Assembly (NCBI GenBank): GCA_023055425.1
Contig: JALGPY010000007.1
Coordinates: 12,410,001 to 12,474,000 of the forward strand
Source: Linanthus parryae
Taxonomy: Eukaryota; Streptophyta; Magnoliopsida; Ericales; Polemoniaceae
Reading direction: 5' to 3'
Length of the DNA: 64,000 nucleotides
Part shown: positions 11,498 to 21,326 of the stretch, in pieces
How the letters are laid out: each line of letters begins with the position of its first letter
Position numbering within the stretch: position 1 is the first letter of the stretch
Notes under the pieces: model-generated
Databases searched by the model: none
What the model saw: the letters and a program-made list of their open reading frames with translations, nothing else
What the model was told of the DNA's origin: nothing
Made by a program: the position numbers and the translations under genes

Positions 11498-12310
11498 ATG
11501 TTGAAGCTTTGACTCTGTTTAAAAAACTAATTCAATAGGAAGTTCGACGATTTCTTCGGACGGTGGTTCTACGAGGGCTTCTGGTGGATGACAAACACTA
11601 CTAGAAGTTTTGTCAAAATGGCAGAAAACTATTGCCGAATAAAATACCGAAAACTACCGTTTAAGCTTAAAACGGCAAGACATGTGGCGGTAAAGGAAAA
11701 ATAGAGGCAACGAATGCACTCTTGAAGTGTTGATCAATATGGATTCATTCAGCCAAAACAAGATTAGAGATACCAGAAGCATGAGTAGTGGATTCGAGAA
11801 ATTGTGCCAGGGGAGATAATGAAGAATCAACATAGCGAAGAAGATCGATGGCTTTAAGAATCATGAGTAATTGTGCTTCCCAGATGATATAGTTGTTGCT
11901 ATTGAAATTAACTTGCACCAGAGAAAAAAGATTTGAGATGAAGAACTGCAGACCATCAAGAATCGTCATCTGAAGATCATGATAATGAAAGAAGAAACAC
12001 CGGATTTTGAAAAAGAGATGCCAGATTCAGAAAACCAGCGCCAATATCTGGCAAACATAGCCAGAAACTTCAAAGAGTTGCCGAATTCTGAAAAAGATGT
12101 GCGCAAACAAAATCGAAACGAGAGCGTTTAGCTTCAATTGGCTCTTATACCATATTGAAGCTTTGATTCTGTTTAGAGGAAAACAAATTCCATTGTTGGG
12201 AAACTGCTCAATACAACTGAATTTATACAAAAGCATGACCACATGAGTATTTTCAATTGTCAAATGTGATCTCATCTCTGAAGGACTGACAACCTCTCTA
12301 AGTGACATAA
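11498..12310 (-). mobile_element. Truncated Ty1/copia element with gag N-terminus
   Basis: On the minus strand, a short LTR-like segment begins TGTTATGTCACTTAG (12310), ends near 12152, and is followed by TGGTATAAGAGCC. That is one base off the methionine-tRNA primer site usual in copia. A gag-like stretch lies at 11969-11745: VNFNSNNYIIWEAQLLMIL, a copia gag N-terminal signature. A fragment resembling the LTR end (TTGAAGCTTTGACTCTGTTT) recurs at about 11500. The rest of gag-pol is missing. Confidence 0.55.
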
Positions 12311-12383
12311 CAAATATTCTAATTAATTACACTGGCTTTCCTTGAACTCTAACATGACTAACTTCATAGTCATTGCACATTAG

Positions 12384-12889
12384 TAGAGCAACTTGGGCGG
12401 GTTGAACCTGACCAATCCGAGTCCGGTCCGAACTAAAATAGGGCCATAGCACATAGTTTTAGTGATTTGGACGGGCTTGGACATAAATTGTCAACCCAAA
12501 TTTCAATTAGAGTCGGGCTTGCACAAATATTAAACGAGAGTTCTCCATTTGCATGACTGCTAACTATAAATATTATAGTTTGAGACCATTATGAAGCATA
12601 TCTAACATGAATCTGTTACTTATATTTCGATTATTAGCGATGTTTTAATCATTGTTTTCTTCTTGAACTATTTGCTTTATTTTTTCACCAACAATTTATA
12701 ATTCTCTTGTGCTTTTAAGAAAATTATTATATTTAATGTACTAGTCCGAATTCAGCACGAACAAGAATTGTTTTGTACGAATTTGAGATCGAACGTGCTG
12801 GCAATGCTCTTAACTCGGGTTGGGCCTGCTTTTAACAGAACTCGGGATCGGGCTAGGACTAAGGTTGCAATCCGCCCGAGTTGCAGTCG
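12384..12889. mobile_element. hAT non-autonomous element, 506 bp
   Basis: The element starts TAGAGCAACTTGGGCGGG and ends CCCGAGTTGCAGTCG. The flanks CACATTAG (12376-12383) and CATATTAG (12890-12897) form an 8-bp TSD with one mismatch. The paralogous block upstream of F-box copy 2 (19036-19055) reads GCACATTAGTGTGGTT without the insert, giving a direct empty site. It is the same family as the outer element at 47604-48887, with subterminal GGACGGGCTTGG and CTCGGG motifs. Confidence 0.85.
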
Positions 12890-12908
12890 CATATTAGTGT
12901 GGTCTACT

Positions 12909-13096
12909 AAGGGCGGAGCTAGAGTGCGGCATGGTGGGGCACATGCCGCACCATAATTTTGAAAAACAACACATATACCCCTATGTTTAGCCAAATTTTT
13001 CGCTAGTGCCCTTGTTAGAATTATGAAAAGTGCCCACCTTCAGTTAAAATGTAGAATAGTTCTGCAGTACTTCGAAATTCATGGCTCCTACCCGAT
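12909..13096. mobile_element. Small MITE-like insertion, ~188 bp
   Basis: The left end AGGGCGGAGCTAG and right end GGCTCCTACCC are imperfect inverted repeats. GTCTACT occurs directly at both borders (12902-12908, 13097-13103). The paralogous site near 19075-19095 lacks most of this sequence. It is probably another hAT-type MITE. Confidence 0.5.
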
Positions 13097-13109
13097 GTCT
13101 ACTTATAGG

Positions 13110-13361
13110 GTTTAGCTCGACTCATCTTCCCGTAGGCAAGCCAATCTTTTGACATAGCCGGGTGTTTGCAGCCCTTGGCACAAATAAAAGTTCGGAACAT
13201 TTAGTCCTGAAGTGATATGAAGACCAAAATATGAGCACTTTACGTGTGATTTTGAACCTCGAACATATTACTACAACAACGACGACGGCAACATACCAGA
13301 GCAGACCTAGATCTGGCTACCTAGACCTAGGGTTTTACGAAACTGTGTACGTTTGGAGATC
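13110..13361 (+). promoter_or_regulatory. Upstream block of F-box copy 1
   Basis: This 5' flank is shared among the F-box copies (18722-19010, 19090-19357, 27780-28014, 34440-34642). Common landmarks are GCAGCCCTTGGCACAAAT, GTCCTGAAGTGATATGA, a CGACGACGGCAACAT stretch and CTAGGGTTTTACGAA about 40 bp before the ATG. It likely holds the promoter and 5' UTR. No clear TATA box is seen. Confidence 0.6.
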
Positions 13362-14537
13362 ATGTCGTTTAATCACGTTCCACACGACATCTTGTCCGAA
13401 ATTCTCATGAATCCAAAGCTAGCAATCGAAGACATCGTACGATGTGCATTCGTCTGCAAATCATGGTACTCCCTCGTCATTTCCCCTGCTTTCGTTTCTC
13501 TTCATAGTACCCAACAACGTTTTGATTCCATTTCCAAGAACAAGAAGAAGGGTCTTTTCTTGGTAATTGAAAACGACAAAAGATTTTCGTTAAACTTGGA
13601 TGACAACTCATTGTCCAAGTATAAAAGATTGGAGATCCCATCGAAGAATCCCAAGAAATTTAAGGTTGTTGATTGCCTGAATGGAGTGGTATGCATGTCG
13701 AATTACGAAGATGGTAAAATTGTCTTGTGGAACCCGTCGATCAAAAAGTTGCTGAAACTTCCTAAACCCCATGTCCCATTAGATTCATCATGCTTGTTTC
13801 GTTCTATCGGATTTGGCTACGATGCTGCCACTAATGATTTTAAGGTTGTCAGGGCTTTAGTCTCTTGGCGTAAGAAGATTATAGAACACCATGCCGAGGT
13901 TTACGAGTCAAGTGTGGGACGCTGGAGAAGAATTAATAATAAATCGGAGGCCATGGATGACTGGAGTACTTCTTGTCGTGTCAGAAGTGAAATGAGTAAC
14001 CAGGCTTTTATTAATGGAGTTGTGCATCGGGTTGGGGCTTCTCTGAATACAGGTATCGTGTCATTTGATTTTCAGAATGAGGTGTTTGGTAGGATGGATG
14101 TGCCAGATGATCTTTTAGCTCCTGATCAATACTCGAAGTATGATGTCCGTGTTTCTGTGATTGGGGAAGAATCACTATCTCTTATATTAACTCATAAACT
14201 CCATGACCCTGGCGAAAAATGCGTCGTATGGTTGATGAGAGAGTACGGTGTAGTTGAGTCTTGGACAAAGCTCTACATGGTCAGTACTCCTAGAACTCCG
14301 TGGGAAATACTTTGTGAAAAGTGGAATGATAAGCCCTTGGTGAAAAGACCGTATGAACGATGGTTGTATTCTTATGTTCCCGGTACCAAACATATCCATC
14401 GTCACGAACTGTTCCCAAGTTACAAATATGTTGTGTTTAATTTCACGCAGAGCGTAGCTTTGCTTGGAGTAAAACACGTGATGAAGCCTGAAACTGAAAC
14501 TCGAAGACCCTTGTTTATGACATGGATATGCCGTTAG
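13362..14537 (+). CDS. F-box protein with F-box-associated (FBA) domain, copy 1, intact
   Basis: This is a single open exon of 391 residues. The ATG at 13362 (MSFNHVPHDILSEIL) is chosen because all four paralogues align from this point and the upstream in-frame codon is TTG. The F-box motif spans about residues 6-46 (VPHDILSEIL, then DIVRCAFVCKSWYSLV), the surface that binds SKP1. The FBA/beta-propeller-like region follows: VVDCLNGVVCM, LWNPSIKKLLKLP, GFGYDAATNDFKVVRA, HAEVYESSVGRWRRI, then VSFDFQNEVFGRMDVP. Proteins of this type are substrate receptors of SCF E3 ubiquitin ligases; related ones include S-locus F-box and CPR1/At3g06240-like proteins. The target is unknown. It is one of four tandem copies, and the C-terminus (PLFMTWICR) matches copy 3. 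Confidence 0.93.
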   Translation: MSFNHVPHDILSEILMNPKLAIEDIVRCAFVCKSWYSLVISPAFVSLHSTQQRFDSISKNKKKGLFLVIENDKRFSLNLDDNSLSKYKRLEIPSKNPKKFKVVDCLNGVVCMSNYEDGKIVLWNPSIKKLLKLPKPHVPLDSSCLFRSIGFGYDAATNDFKVVRALVSWRKKIIEHHAEVYESSVGRWRRINNKSEAMDDWSTSCRVRSEMSNQAFINGVVHRVGASLNTGIVSFDFQNEVFGRMDVPDDLLAPDQYSKYDVRVSVIGEESLSLILTHKLHDPGEKCVVWLMREYGVVESWTKLYMVSTPRTPWEILCEKWNDKPLVKRPYERWLYSYVPGTKHIHRHELFPSYKYVVFNFTQSVALLGVKHVMKPETETRRPLFMTWICR

Positions 14538-14886
14538 AGTAAAAGGCGACAAACGAGGGATCCACTCATGTTCGGGTGACAAAGAAGAAGAACAAGAAGA
14601 TGGAGATTCAAAGTAAACTATATTTATGCCCTCCCCTCATTTGAAGTTTATTATATCTTTCAATTTTTTTCGCTCTTCCTATTATTTCTCTATTTGAAGT
14701 TATTATTCAATATTTCTTACTTGATACTCGTGATGAAATGCTAGAATTCTTTTTCCTATTTTGATTTAAAATACCGACTACGTATTATGTCCTCCTGAGT
14801 CATATAGAATGTCTTCTCCTACTTATAAAACAACAATTCCATTGGCCAACCTCTTTGAAAATTAAACTGGAGAAAAAAGCAAGGCG
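14538..14886. other. 3' flank of F-box copy 1, no gene
   Basis: AT-rich 3' flank resembling that of the other copies (TTGAAGTTTATTATATC, TTACTTGATACTCGT, GAAATGCTAGA). It likely includes the 3' UTR and polyadenylation region. Confidence 0.5.
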
Positions 14887-15021
14887 GGTGACATAAACAG
14901 TTGCAGTACATTTCTGGAGAAAAAGAAATGCGGTTACATAAACGGTTGCAGTACATTTTTGGAGAAAAAGAAGTGTGGTGACATAAACAGTTGTAGTACA
15001 TTTCTGGAGAAAAAGAAAGGC
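14887..15021 (+). repeat. Three 45-bp tandem repeats
   Basis: Units start at 14887, 14932 and 14977 with GGTGACATAAACAG or a close variant and end in GGAGAAAAAGAA. The corresponding position after F-box copy 4 (36112) has a single unit, so the array expanded in this copy only. Confidence 0.85.
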
Positions 15022-15044
15022 TGATACGTTATGCTGAACAAATA

Positions 15045-15960
15045 TTGAAAGTTAGGGTTAGTCATAATAGATATCAAGACACTGCATACCTTTTACTAAC
15101 TCCTACTTACTCTACATGGATGATAAACAAACTTAACTCATCGCGTGCTAAGATTATTCGAGTAAGTTTTCCAAATACAAGTTCAAGATGTATCTCCCCG
15201 TTGATAAACATGCAGCCTCTGTTCTTTATGTTCATATTTCCCTTTCCGGAGCTGGTACCGATGTGTCACAGCTGAAATTGTATATGTTTGCCCTTCGATA
15301 TCACACTTTCTCTACACTGAAAATTCTGCTTTAAACGAAAAACACAAAAAATCAAAGTGACATGAGGTCCAAAATTGTCAATCTAATGATTCAGTTTCGT
15401 CTGGCGACTCATTACAATGGTTGTCAAAATCATGATCCAGAGATCTTATAATGTTACTATTCTACTATACTTCAACCATGGCCAATCTAGATCGCCATGT
15501 ATACTCCAAAACTCATAGAAGCCCAGGCAGAATCATGGAGTCCTAGAATCAGATATACAATTGTACGATTCAAGCGATTATGTTTGAAGGACCTTGCGGA
15601 TCTTTTCAAAGCAGAGAATGAGCCCAAAGCTTATTTAATACAACACATCATTTTGCTCAGTTATTTTACATTTGTACATCCTACAATTCATCATACAATT
15701 CTACTATTCCAATCCTACAGAAGGAAATGCCATGATTCTTATGTAGAATCTGGATTTTGAAAACCCTGTCACTTTTGCATCTAAAATGTGCAAGTGTAGC
15801 ACTCGCTTGCTCCTATCTTCATCTTGGTACTAGAAACCATCTTTGACTCCTCCCCTGCCTGCAACATGATTAGTGTATGCATTAGTTGCTTTCAAAATGC
15901 TAAAGTAACTCCCATCATCCCCAATATCACTCACTCTTAACAATATGAACTTAATAAATC
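15045..15960 (+). repeat. Downstream paralogous block of F-box copy 1
   Basis: This noncoding block is shared with 29610-30200, 36180-37270 and, in part, 37510-37750. Landmarks: GTGCTAAGATT, CAAGTTCAAGATGTATCTCC, TTCATATTTCCCTT and GTGTCACAGCTGAAAT. It marks the unit of tandem duplication as gene plus more than 1 kb of 3' flank. A short piece of the same block, ACTCTACATGGATGATAAAC, recurs at 16090. Confidence 0.75.
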
Positions 15961-16121
15961 AGAAATCCAACTTTTCAACTTATAAATCCATACCAAACAA
16001 TACATATAAATTGGCTTCAACTAATAATTCAAAACTGACTTACATTACAAGTTGCTTATAAGTCATACCAAACTCCTCGAAACTCTGTACTCTACATGGA
16101 TGATAAACAAACTTAAATGAC

Positions 16122-16749
16122 TGTAGACATCAAAAATGACACATCGATCCACTGCCACGTGGACCCATCGGTTGTTTACCGGTGTATGCACCTCCGTGCT
16201 CCGGAAGCACCAGATCATGTCTTGTCACACTTAAGGGACCATGAGTCAGGGTCGCTCGCGTCTATCATCTTGCACGGAATTCAGGGGTTCTAGTGTTTTG
16301 GAGGTTGGAATAAGGCATGTCGCATGAGGTTGATGTTCTATATGCGACAGTACTATACTCACCAAGTCTATTTGTTATGCTGACCTATTTATATTAGGTT
16401 TGACATAATACGTGACTATCCTCCAGGGATTAAGGGTACGCCGCCATCATAATGAGTTGTGGCCGTCTGTACGCTACGTGTCTCCCATTAGTTGTCGTAG
16501 TCGAACTAGTATAAATAGGATCCTTTCTGCCATTAGGGACTAAGATATTTTGTGTTCTAAACACTGATTATTCTTCTTACTCATAGCCGAATTGCTGCCT
16601 ACAAGTTTGTCTCTCCCCTTCAAGAGTACAATACTGCTTATTTTCACAACTTTCCTCTATCTCTTCTCGTCCTCCAATTAATCTGAGTTCTTAATATAAT
16701 GTTGTTAGGTCTGATTTGCTATGCTTCGTATACTATCCAATAGTCTACA
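16122..16749 (+). mobile_element. Probable solo LTR, copy A
   Basis: The sequence starts TGTAGACAT and ends GTCTACA, inverted termini as in LTRs. It carries a promoter-like AGTATAAATAGGAT (about 16510). Most of it (16213-16749) is repeated at 33145-33680 with perhaps 80-85% identity by eye. No matching 5-bp target duplication was found, so the borders are provisional. The TGTAGAC start is common in Ty3-type LTRs. Confidence 0.55.
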
Positions 16750-17178
16750 ATATACCCTAGGGCCCTCAAAAAATGAGGGCCAAAAAATTCTTAAAAAGTA
16801 GGGTATTTTAACAATTATATTTAGTTTATTGTATGTTTATATTATTTTAAATTTTAAAAAACTTCTTTGAGCTGATGCCATAGTAAGAGACACTGTCAAA
16901 ATTTTATTTAAGGTCCACTGTGTGGCAAGGAAGATTAACTACATTAGAAATGTTATCTATTGAAAAAAAAATGTTAGAAGAACTTAAATTTGATGATTTT
17001 ATTATCTAAAACAAAGAATTTTTTGTAAGAATGAAATATGCAATATAATTTATGTGAAGAAAATATGTGAGGCCTCAAATTGAATGCTCGCCTTAGGCCA
17101 CCAAAATGCAAGAGGCGACCGTGATCGAGATTCTGCATCCATTTCACGTGAAGTGGGTTCACAGCCACTCTACTTATA

Positions 17179-18377
17179 GGCCTCGTTTAGGTAGCAGATA
17201 AGATACAACGGATATGGCTTATGCTGGGATAGAGGTTGGATATGTATGATGTCGGATAAGGCCTGATATGAAGGGGCGGATCTAAATAGGGAGGTGTGGG
17301 GGCTATAGCCCCCACTCAATTTTCAAAAATTACAATTTGATCCTGCATTTTGACCAATAATTTCAATTTAGCCCCCACTGAAATCGAGCAATAACTTCCA
17401 CTATTTATGTTTATTCATCAAAATATAATCTTTTTAAAATTTAGCCAACAGTGACACAAAATCCTCGATCCGCCCCTGCTGATACGGTATGTTGGCTTAA
17501 TGTGTTTGGGTGGTGCAGGATATGAGACAGGATAAGAAGCATGATATGTTTCCAAATTACTATTATACCCTCAACAATACCCTCCATTAACATTGTCCGC
17601 TCCCAAGAATCAGAAAATCGGTCATGAATCCAAAATACAACATATTGACTTAACAACTTCTGAACTCAATTATTTATTCTAATTAAAGAGTTATGTTGAA
17701 TGTCTATTACTGCAACTTGTTTATGTAATTTGAAAGGTTTACCGAAACAAAGGAAAAAAACTCAATTCTTACAATTGGCAAACATGACGAGTTCACTTTC
17801 TTTTAATCGTCTTATGCTAATGGTAGTGTTATGTACTTGAATCGTTTTTAGTTTTAAGTAAATTACTGACATGAACCTTGGGTTAGTAGTTCGTTTTGTG
17901 TAAAATGATTTTATGTTGGTGGTCACAATTGTACATGGCTTGGCAATGAACTGGTGAAAAGATTTTTACCGGCTATATAATGTGGTTCTAATAAACTAAA
18001 CAGTAGAATAGTCTTACCAACAGTTTATTACATAAGGGTACAAATGTCATTTAAAGAGATCAACTATAATTTTTTTCCTTCTTGGTAATTTAGTTTGTAA
18101 GAACGTCATTGGTAATCTTTATTTTATATTTTCTATCTTTGTAATAAATACTTTTCCAATTTTTGGCTTTGTTATAATTATCCCTTATTAAAATTGGTTG
18201 AGGGTATTTTAGTCAACAATATGACCCCATCTTATCCCCTCACCCTCTTATCCGGTGAGGTGAAGGGAAAAAGATGAGAGAAGGATAAGGGGAGGATATG
18301 ATTTCCCCTCCATACACGTCCAACCAAATAAGGGATAAGATAAGAAGGAGATATCATATATATCTTATCCGGCAGGC
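17179..18377. mobile_element. Transposon-like insertion with GATAAG-rich ends
   Basis: In paralogous upstream blocks CTACTTAT is followed directly by (A/T)GGGTTTAGCTC (13101-13120, 19095-19110). Here 1.2 kb intervenes. Both ends hold GATAAGATA in inverted orientation (about 17198 and 18360) and many GGATAAGG/CTTATCC repeats. No coding region was recognised. Terminal bases and TSD (possibly TA) are uncertain. Confidence 0.5.
17272..17477. mobile_element. 206-bp MITE nested in the GATAAG element
   Basis: The ends AGGGGCGGATC and GATCCGCCCCT are perfect 11-bp inverted repeats. Near-identical flanks CTGATATG (17263-17270) and CTGATACG (17479-17486), each one base from the ends, suggest an 8-bp hAT-type target duplication that has drifted. 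Confidence 0.7.
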
Positions 18378-18408
18378 TATCGGGTTTAGCTCAACTCCTC
18401 TTCAAGTA

Positions 18409-18716
18409 GGGGTAAGTTTGGTATAACTTATTTGTAACTTAACTTGTCTTATAAGTTTATGTCAAAAAAGTTCATGACAAAAAAGATGAAGAAAAATATA
18501 TGTGTGTTTAGTGTAAAAGTTGTTAAGTTCAAAAGTTCAAGAAAAGATTCAAAAATCCAACTTTTTCTTAAGTTCATTTTTACACTATGAGCTTATAAGT
18601 CCAAATCTAAAAGTTCAACTTATAAATTGCATACCAAACACTGCTTGTAAGTTGTCTTCAACTTATAATCCAGAATTGACTTATAAGCTACTTATAAGTC
18701 ATATCAAACCCCACCT
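18409..18716. mobile_element. 308-bp MITE in an orphan F-box upstream block
   Basis: The left end GGGGTAAGTTTGGTATAACT and right end ACTTATAAGTCATATCAAAC followed by CCCACCT are imperfect inverted repeats. AAGTA flanks both sides (18404-18408, 18717-18721). The empty site in the next block (19125-19140, CAGTAGTAAGCCAAG) supports a clean insertion. A remnant of the same family lies at about 15970-16075. Confidence 0.7.
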
Positions 18717-18721
18717 AAGTA

Positions 18722-19010
18722 AGCCACGGAGCCAGGTGTTGGGGTCGGACTCCTTTGCAGCCCGTGGCACAAATGAAGGTTTGGGACAATTATTATTATT
18801 TGTTTATTTTTAAGAAAGTTTGGAACAATTGGTCCTGAAATGATTTTTTTTTTTTTTTTTGAGGAAAGTCCTGAAATAATATGAAAAGGAATATATGAGC
18901 ACTTGAGGTGTGATATTGAGCCTCGAACATATTACAAGAACGACGACGGCAACATGCCAGAGCAGACCAAGATCTAGCTATCTAGGGTTTTACGAAACTA
19001 GGTACGTTTG
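18722..19010 (+). promoter_or_regulatory. Orphan F-box upstream block without a gene
   Basis: This repeats the 5' flank of the F-box copies (GCAGCCCGTGGCACAAAT, CGACGACGGCAACATG, CTAGGGTTTTACGAA) and stops at GGTACGTTTG, seven bases before the expected ATG. The next base begins another full upstream block (19011) that leads into copy 2. A poly-T run interrupts it at about 18844-18860. The arrangement points to unequal recombination or deletion of a former gene. Confidence 0.65.
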
Positions 19011-19357
19011 AATCACTATCTTATAGACATTGCACATTAGTGTGGTTCGTGTACATGGTAACCGCAAGAGCCGGCTTTTGAGCTCACATCGACTTTACTT
19101 ATTAGGGTTTAGCTCGACTCCTCTTCCAGTAGTAAGCCAAGCTTTTATAGAGAGCCGGGTTTTAAGGTCCGACTCATTTGCAGCCCTTGTCACAAATGGA
19201 AGTTTGGAACAATGAGTCCTGAAGTGATATGAAAAGCAAAATATGAGGACTTCACGTGTGATTTTAAGCCTCGAACATATTACAAGAACGACGACGACGC
19301 TAACATACCAAGATCTAGCTACCTAGGGTTTTACGAAGCTAGGTTCGTTTGGAGATC
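19011..19357 (+). promoter_or_regulatory. Upstream block of F-box copy 2
   Basis: Colinear with the flank of copy 1 but without the hAT and MITE found there, so it supplies their empty sites (GCACATTAGTGTGGTT at 19036). CTAGGGTTTTACGAAGC lies about 30-40 bp before the ATG. Likely promoter plus 5' UTR. Confidence 0.6.
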
Positions 19358-20509
19358 ATGTCGATTAATCAAGTTCCTCACGACATCTTGTCCGATATTC
19401 TCAGGAATCCAAAACTATCAATTGAAGACATCGTACGGTGCGCATTCGTCTGCAAATCATGGTACTCTCTCGTCACTTCCCCTACTTTCATTTCTCTTCA
19501 TAGTACCCAACCACGATTTGATTCGATTTCCAAGAAGAAGAAGGGTCTTTTCTTGGTCACTGATAACGATAAGAAATATTCATTAAACTTGGATGACGAC
19601 TCATTGTCGGAGTATAAAATATTGGAATTTCCATTGAAGTATCGCTACAACTTTAGGGTTGTTGATTGCCTGAATGGAGTGGTATGCTTGTCAGATGACA
19701 ATGATAACATAGTTTTGTGGAACCCCTCGATCAGAAAACTGCTGGAACTTCCTAAACCCCTTGTCCCATTAGATCCATACATGTTTCATTCCATCGGGTT
19801 TGGCTACAATGCTGCCACTAATGATTATAAGGTTGTTAGGGCATTAGTCTCTTGGTGGACGAAGATTTACAAAGCTATAGAACACCATGCCGAGGTTTAT
19901 GAGTCAAGTGTAGGGCGCTGGAGAAGAATTAATAAAAGGGGGGCCATAGATTGGAGTATGTCATGTTGTGCCAGTAACCAGGCTTTTCTCAATGGAGTTG
20001 TGCATCGGGTTGGGGTTTCTCTAGATGAAGGTATCGTGTCATTTGATTTTCGGAATGAGGTTTTTGGCAGGATGGATGTGCCAGCTGATCTTTTACCTCC
20101 TCATCAATACTCGAAGTATGGTGTCCGTGTTTCTGTGATTGGGGGAGATTCACTTTCTCTTCTAACAAGTCATAAACTCCATGACGCTGTCGTATGGGTG
20201 ATGAAAGAGTACGGTGTAGCTGATTCTTGGGCAAAACTGTACACTGTCACTACGAGTGGTACTCCAGGACTGCAGACATGGAAAATCATTTCAACGCGAT
20301 GGAATGGTGAGCCATTGGTAAGAAAAACGGGTAAGCCATGGCTGTATTCTTATGTACCCGATACCAAACTAGTGAAGCGTCTCGAATTGTTCCGAAGTTA
20401 CGACCCTGTTGTGGTTAATTTCACGGAGAGCTTAGCTTTGCTTGGAGTAAACGGCGGCAATAAAAAGGCATGTAAACTGAGACTGAACGTCGAAGACCAA
20501 TTTTTATGA
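19358..20509 (+). CDS. F-box protein with FBA domain, copy 2, intact with altered C-terminus
   Basis: A single exon of 383 residues, beginning MSINQVPHDILSDIL. The F-box spans about residues 6-46 (DIVRCAFVCKSWYSLV). The FBA region shows VVDCLNGVVCLSDD, LWNPSIRKLLELP, GFGYNAATNDYKVVRA and VFGRMDVPADLLPP. Same presumed role as copy 1: substrate receptor of an SCF ubiquitin ligase. The last ~20 residues (KACKLRLNVEDQFL) differ from the PLF.RWICR ending of copies 1 and 3. The alternative frame after the stop reads RWICG, so a late frameshift replaced the native tail. Either the tail is dispensable or this copy is starting to decay. The gene is followed by a copia insertion 350 bp downstream. Confidence 0.9.
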   Translation: MSINQVPHDILSDILRNPKLSIEDIVRCAFVCKSWYSLVTSPTFISLHSTQPRFDSISKKKKGLFLVTDNDKKYSLNLDDDSLSEYKILEFPLKYRYNFRVVDCLNGVVCLSDDNDNIVLWNPSIRKLLELPKPLVPLDPYMFHSIGFGYNAATNDYKVVRALVSWWTKIYKAIEHHAEVYESSVGRWRRINKRGAIDWSMSCCASNQAFLNGVVHRVGVSLDEGIVSFDFRNEVFGRMDVPADLLPPHQYSKYGVRVSVIGGDSLSLLTSHKLHDAVVWVMKEYGVADSWAKLYTVTTSGTPGLQTWKIISTRWNGEPLVRKTGKPWLYSYVPDTKLVKRLELFRSYDPVVVNFTESLALLGVNGGNKKACKLRLNVEDQFL

Positions 20510-20852
20510 GATGGATATGCGGTTGGTGTAAGAGGCGGCAAACAAGAATTAGATGAAGATTCAAAGTGAGCAGCAGTAGCAGTACCAAGTAAATTAAATT
20601 TGCAAGACATATATTTATTTGTGCCCTCTCCTCAATTGAAGTTCATTTTGTCATTCAATTTTTTGCTCTTGTTATTCTCCATGAAGTTATTATTCAATTT
20701 TATGGTACTTTGATACTCTGTAATGAAATGCTAGATTTGTTTTTCATATTGTAGGGATCATAAAGCCGGACACCTTTCCCTTACCAGTACAGAGAATTAT
20801 TAATTTAGGAACTGCTCTTGTAACCCCAAACCTCAGGCTAACCCGTCAAACT
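20510..20852. other. 3' flank of F-box copy 2
   Basis: No ORF of note. The last ~90 bp (from about 20760, CAGTACAGAGAAT) match 37795-37860, where the sequence runs on without the copia insertion. This gives the empty site for the element at 20858. Confidence 0.6.
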
Positions 20853-20857
20853 CGATG

Positions 20858-21326
20858 TGAAGGGCATGAAGGATCTAACACATTCAGATCTACAACATGA
20901 ATTAAAGTGGAATATTCATGTGTTTACCTTCTCTTCTTAAGCTCCTTAATGTAGCGGATGATCGTTTGTTGTTTGCTTTCACGCGCCTCCTTCTTGATCT
21001 TGCTCCCACCAATCTAGTGTGAATCTCGATGACGAACACTGATTTCTACACCACGTTCCACCTCCTTGGATGAAGTTGGAGAGAGACTAGGGTTCTCTAC
21101 AACTAGTATGAATCTAGACAGAGTAACTTTATTCTCTGGAATAGCCCATATAATATGTAGGAGGCTGCCTCCTTATATAGGCAAAACTTCTCCTAAGTTT
21201 GCACATAAACCCCTAGGGTTTGAGCCTTAGCTACTAACCCCTCTAGTTTGTGCATTAGTGCAACTAACCCCATAAGGTTACGATAATTACATTGGGCACC
21301 CCACATGGGCGCACCAATTGCTAACA
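20858..21326 (-). repeat. 3' LTR of the minus-strand copia element
   Basis: A 469-bp LTR, TGTTAGCAATTGG... to ...CCCTTCA on the minus strand, about 98% identical to the other LTR. It contains CCTCCTTATATAGGC (about 21170), a likely TATA region on the minus strand. Confidence 0.9.

Noticed and set aside
11607..11700. CACTACTAGAAG resembling a CACTA transposon end
   Set aside because: No inverted partner or 3-bp duplication found; it lies inside copia debris.
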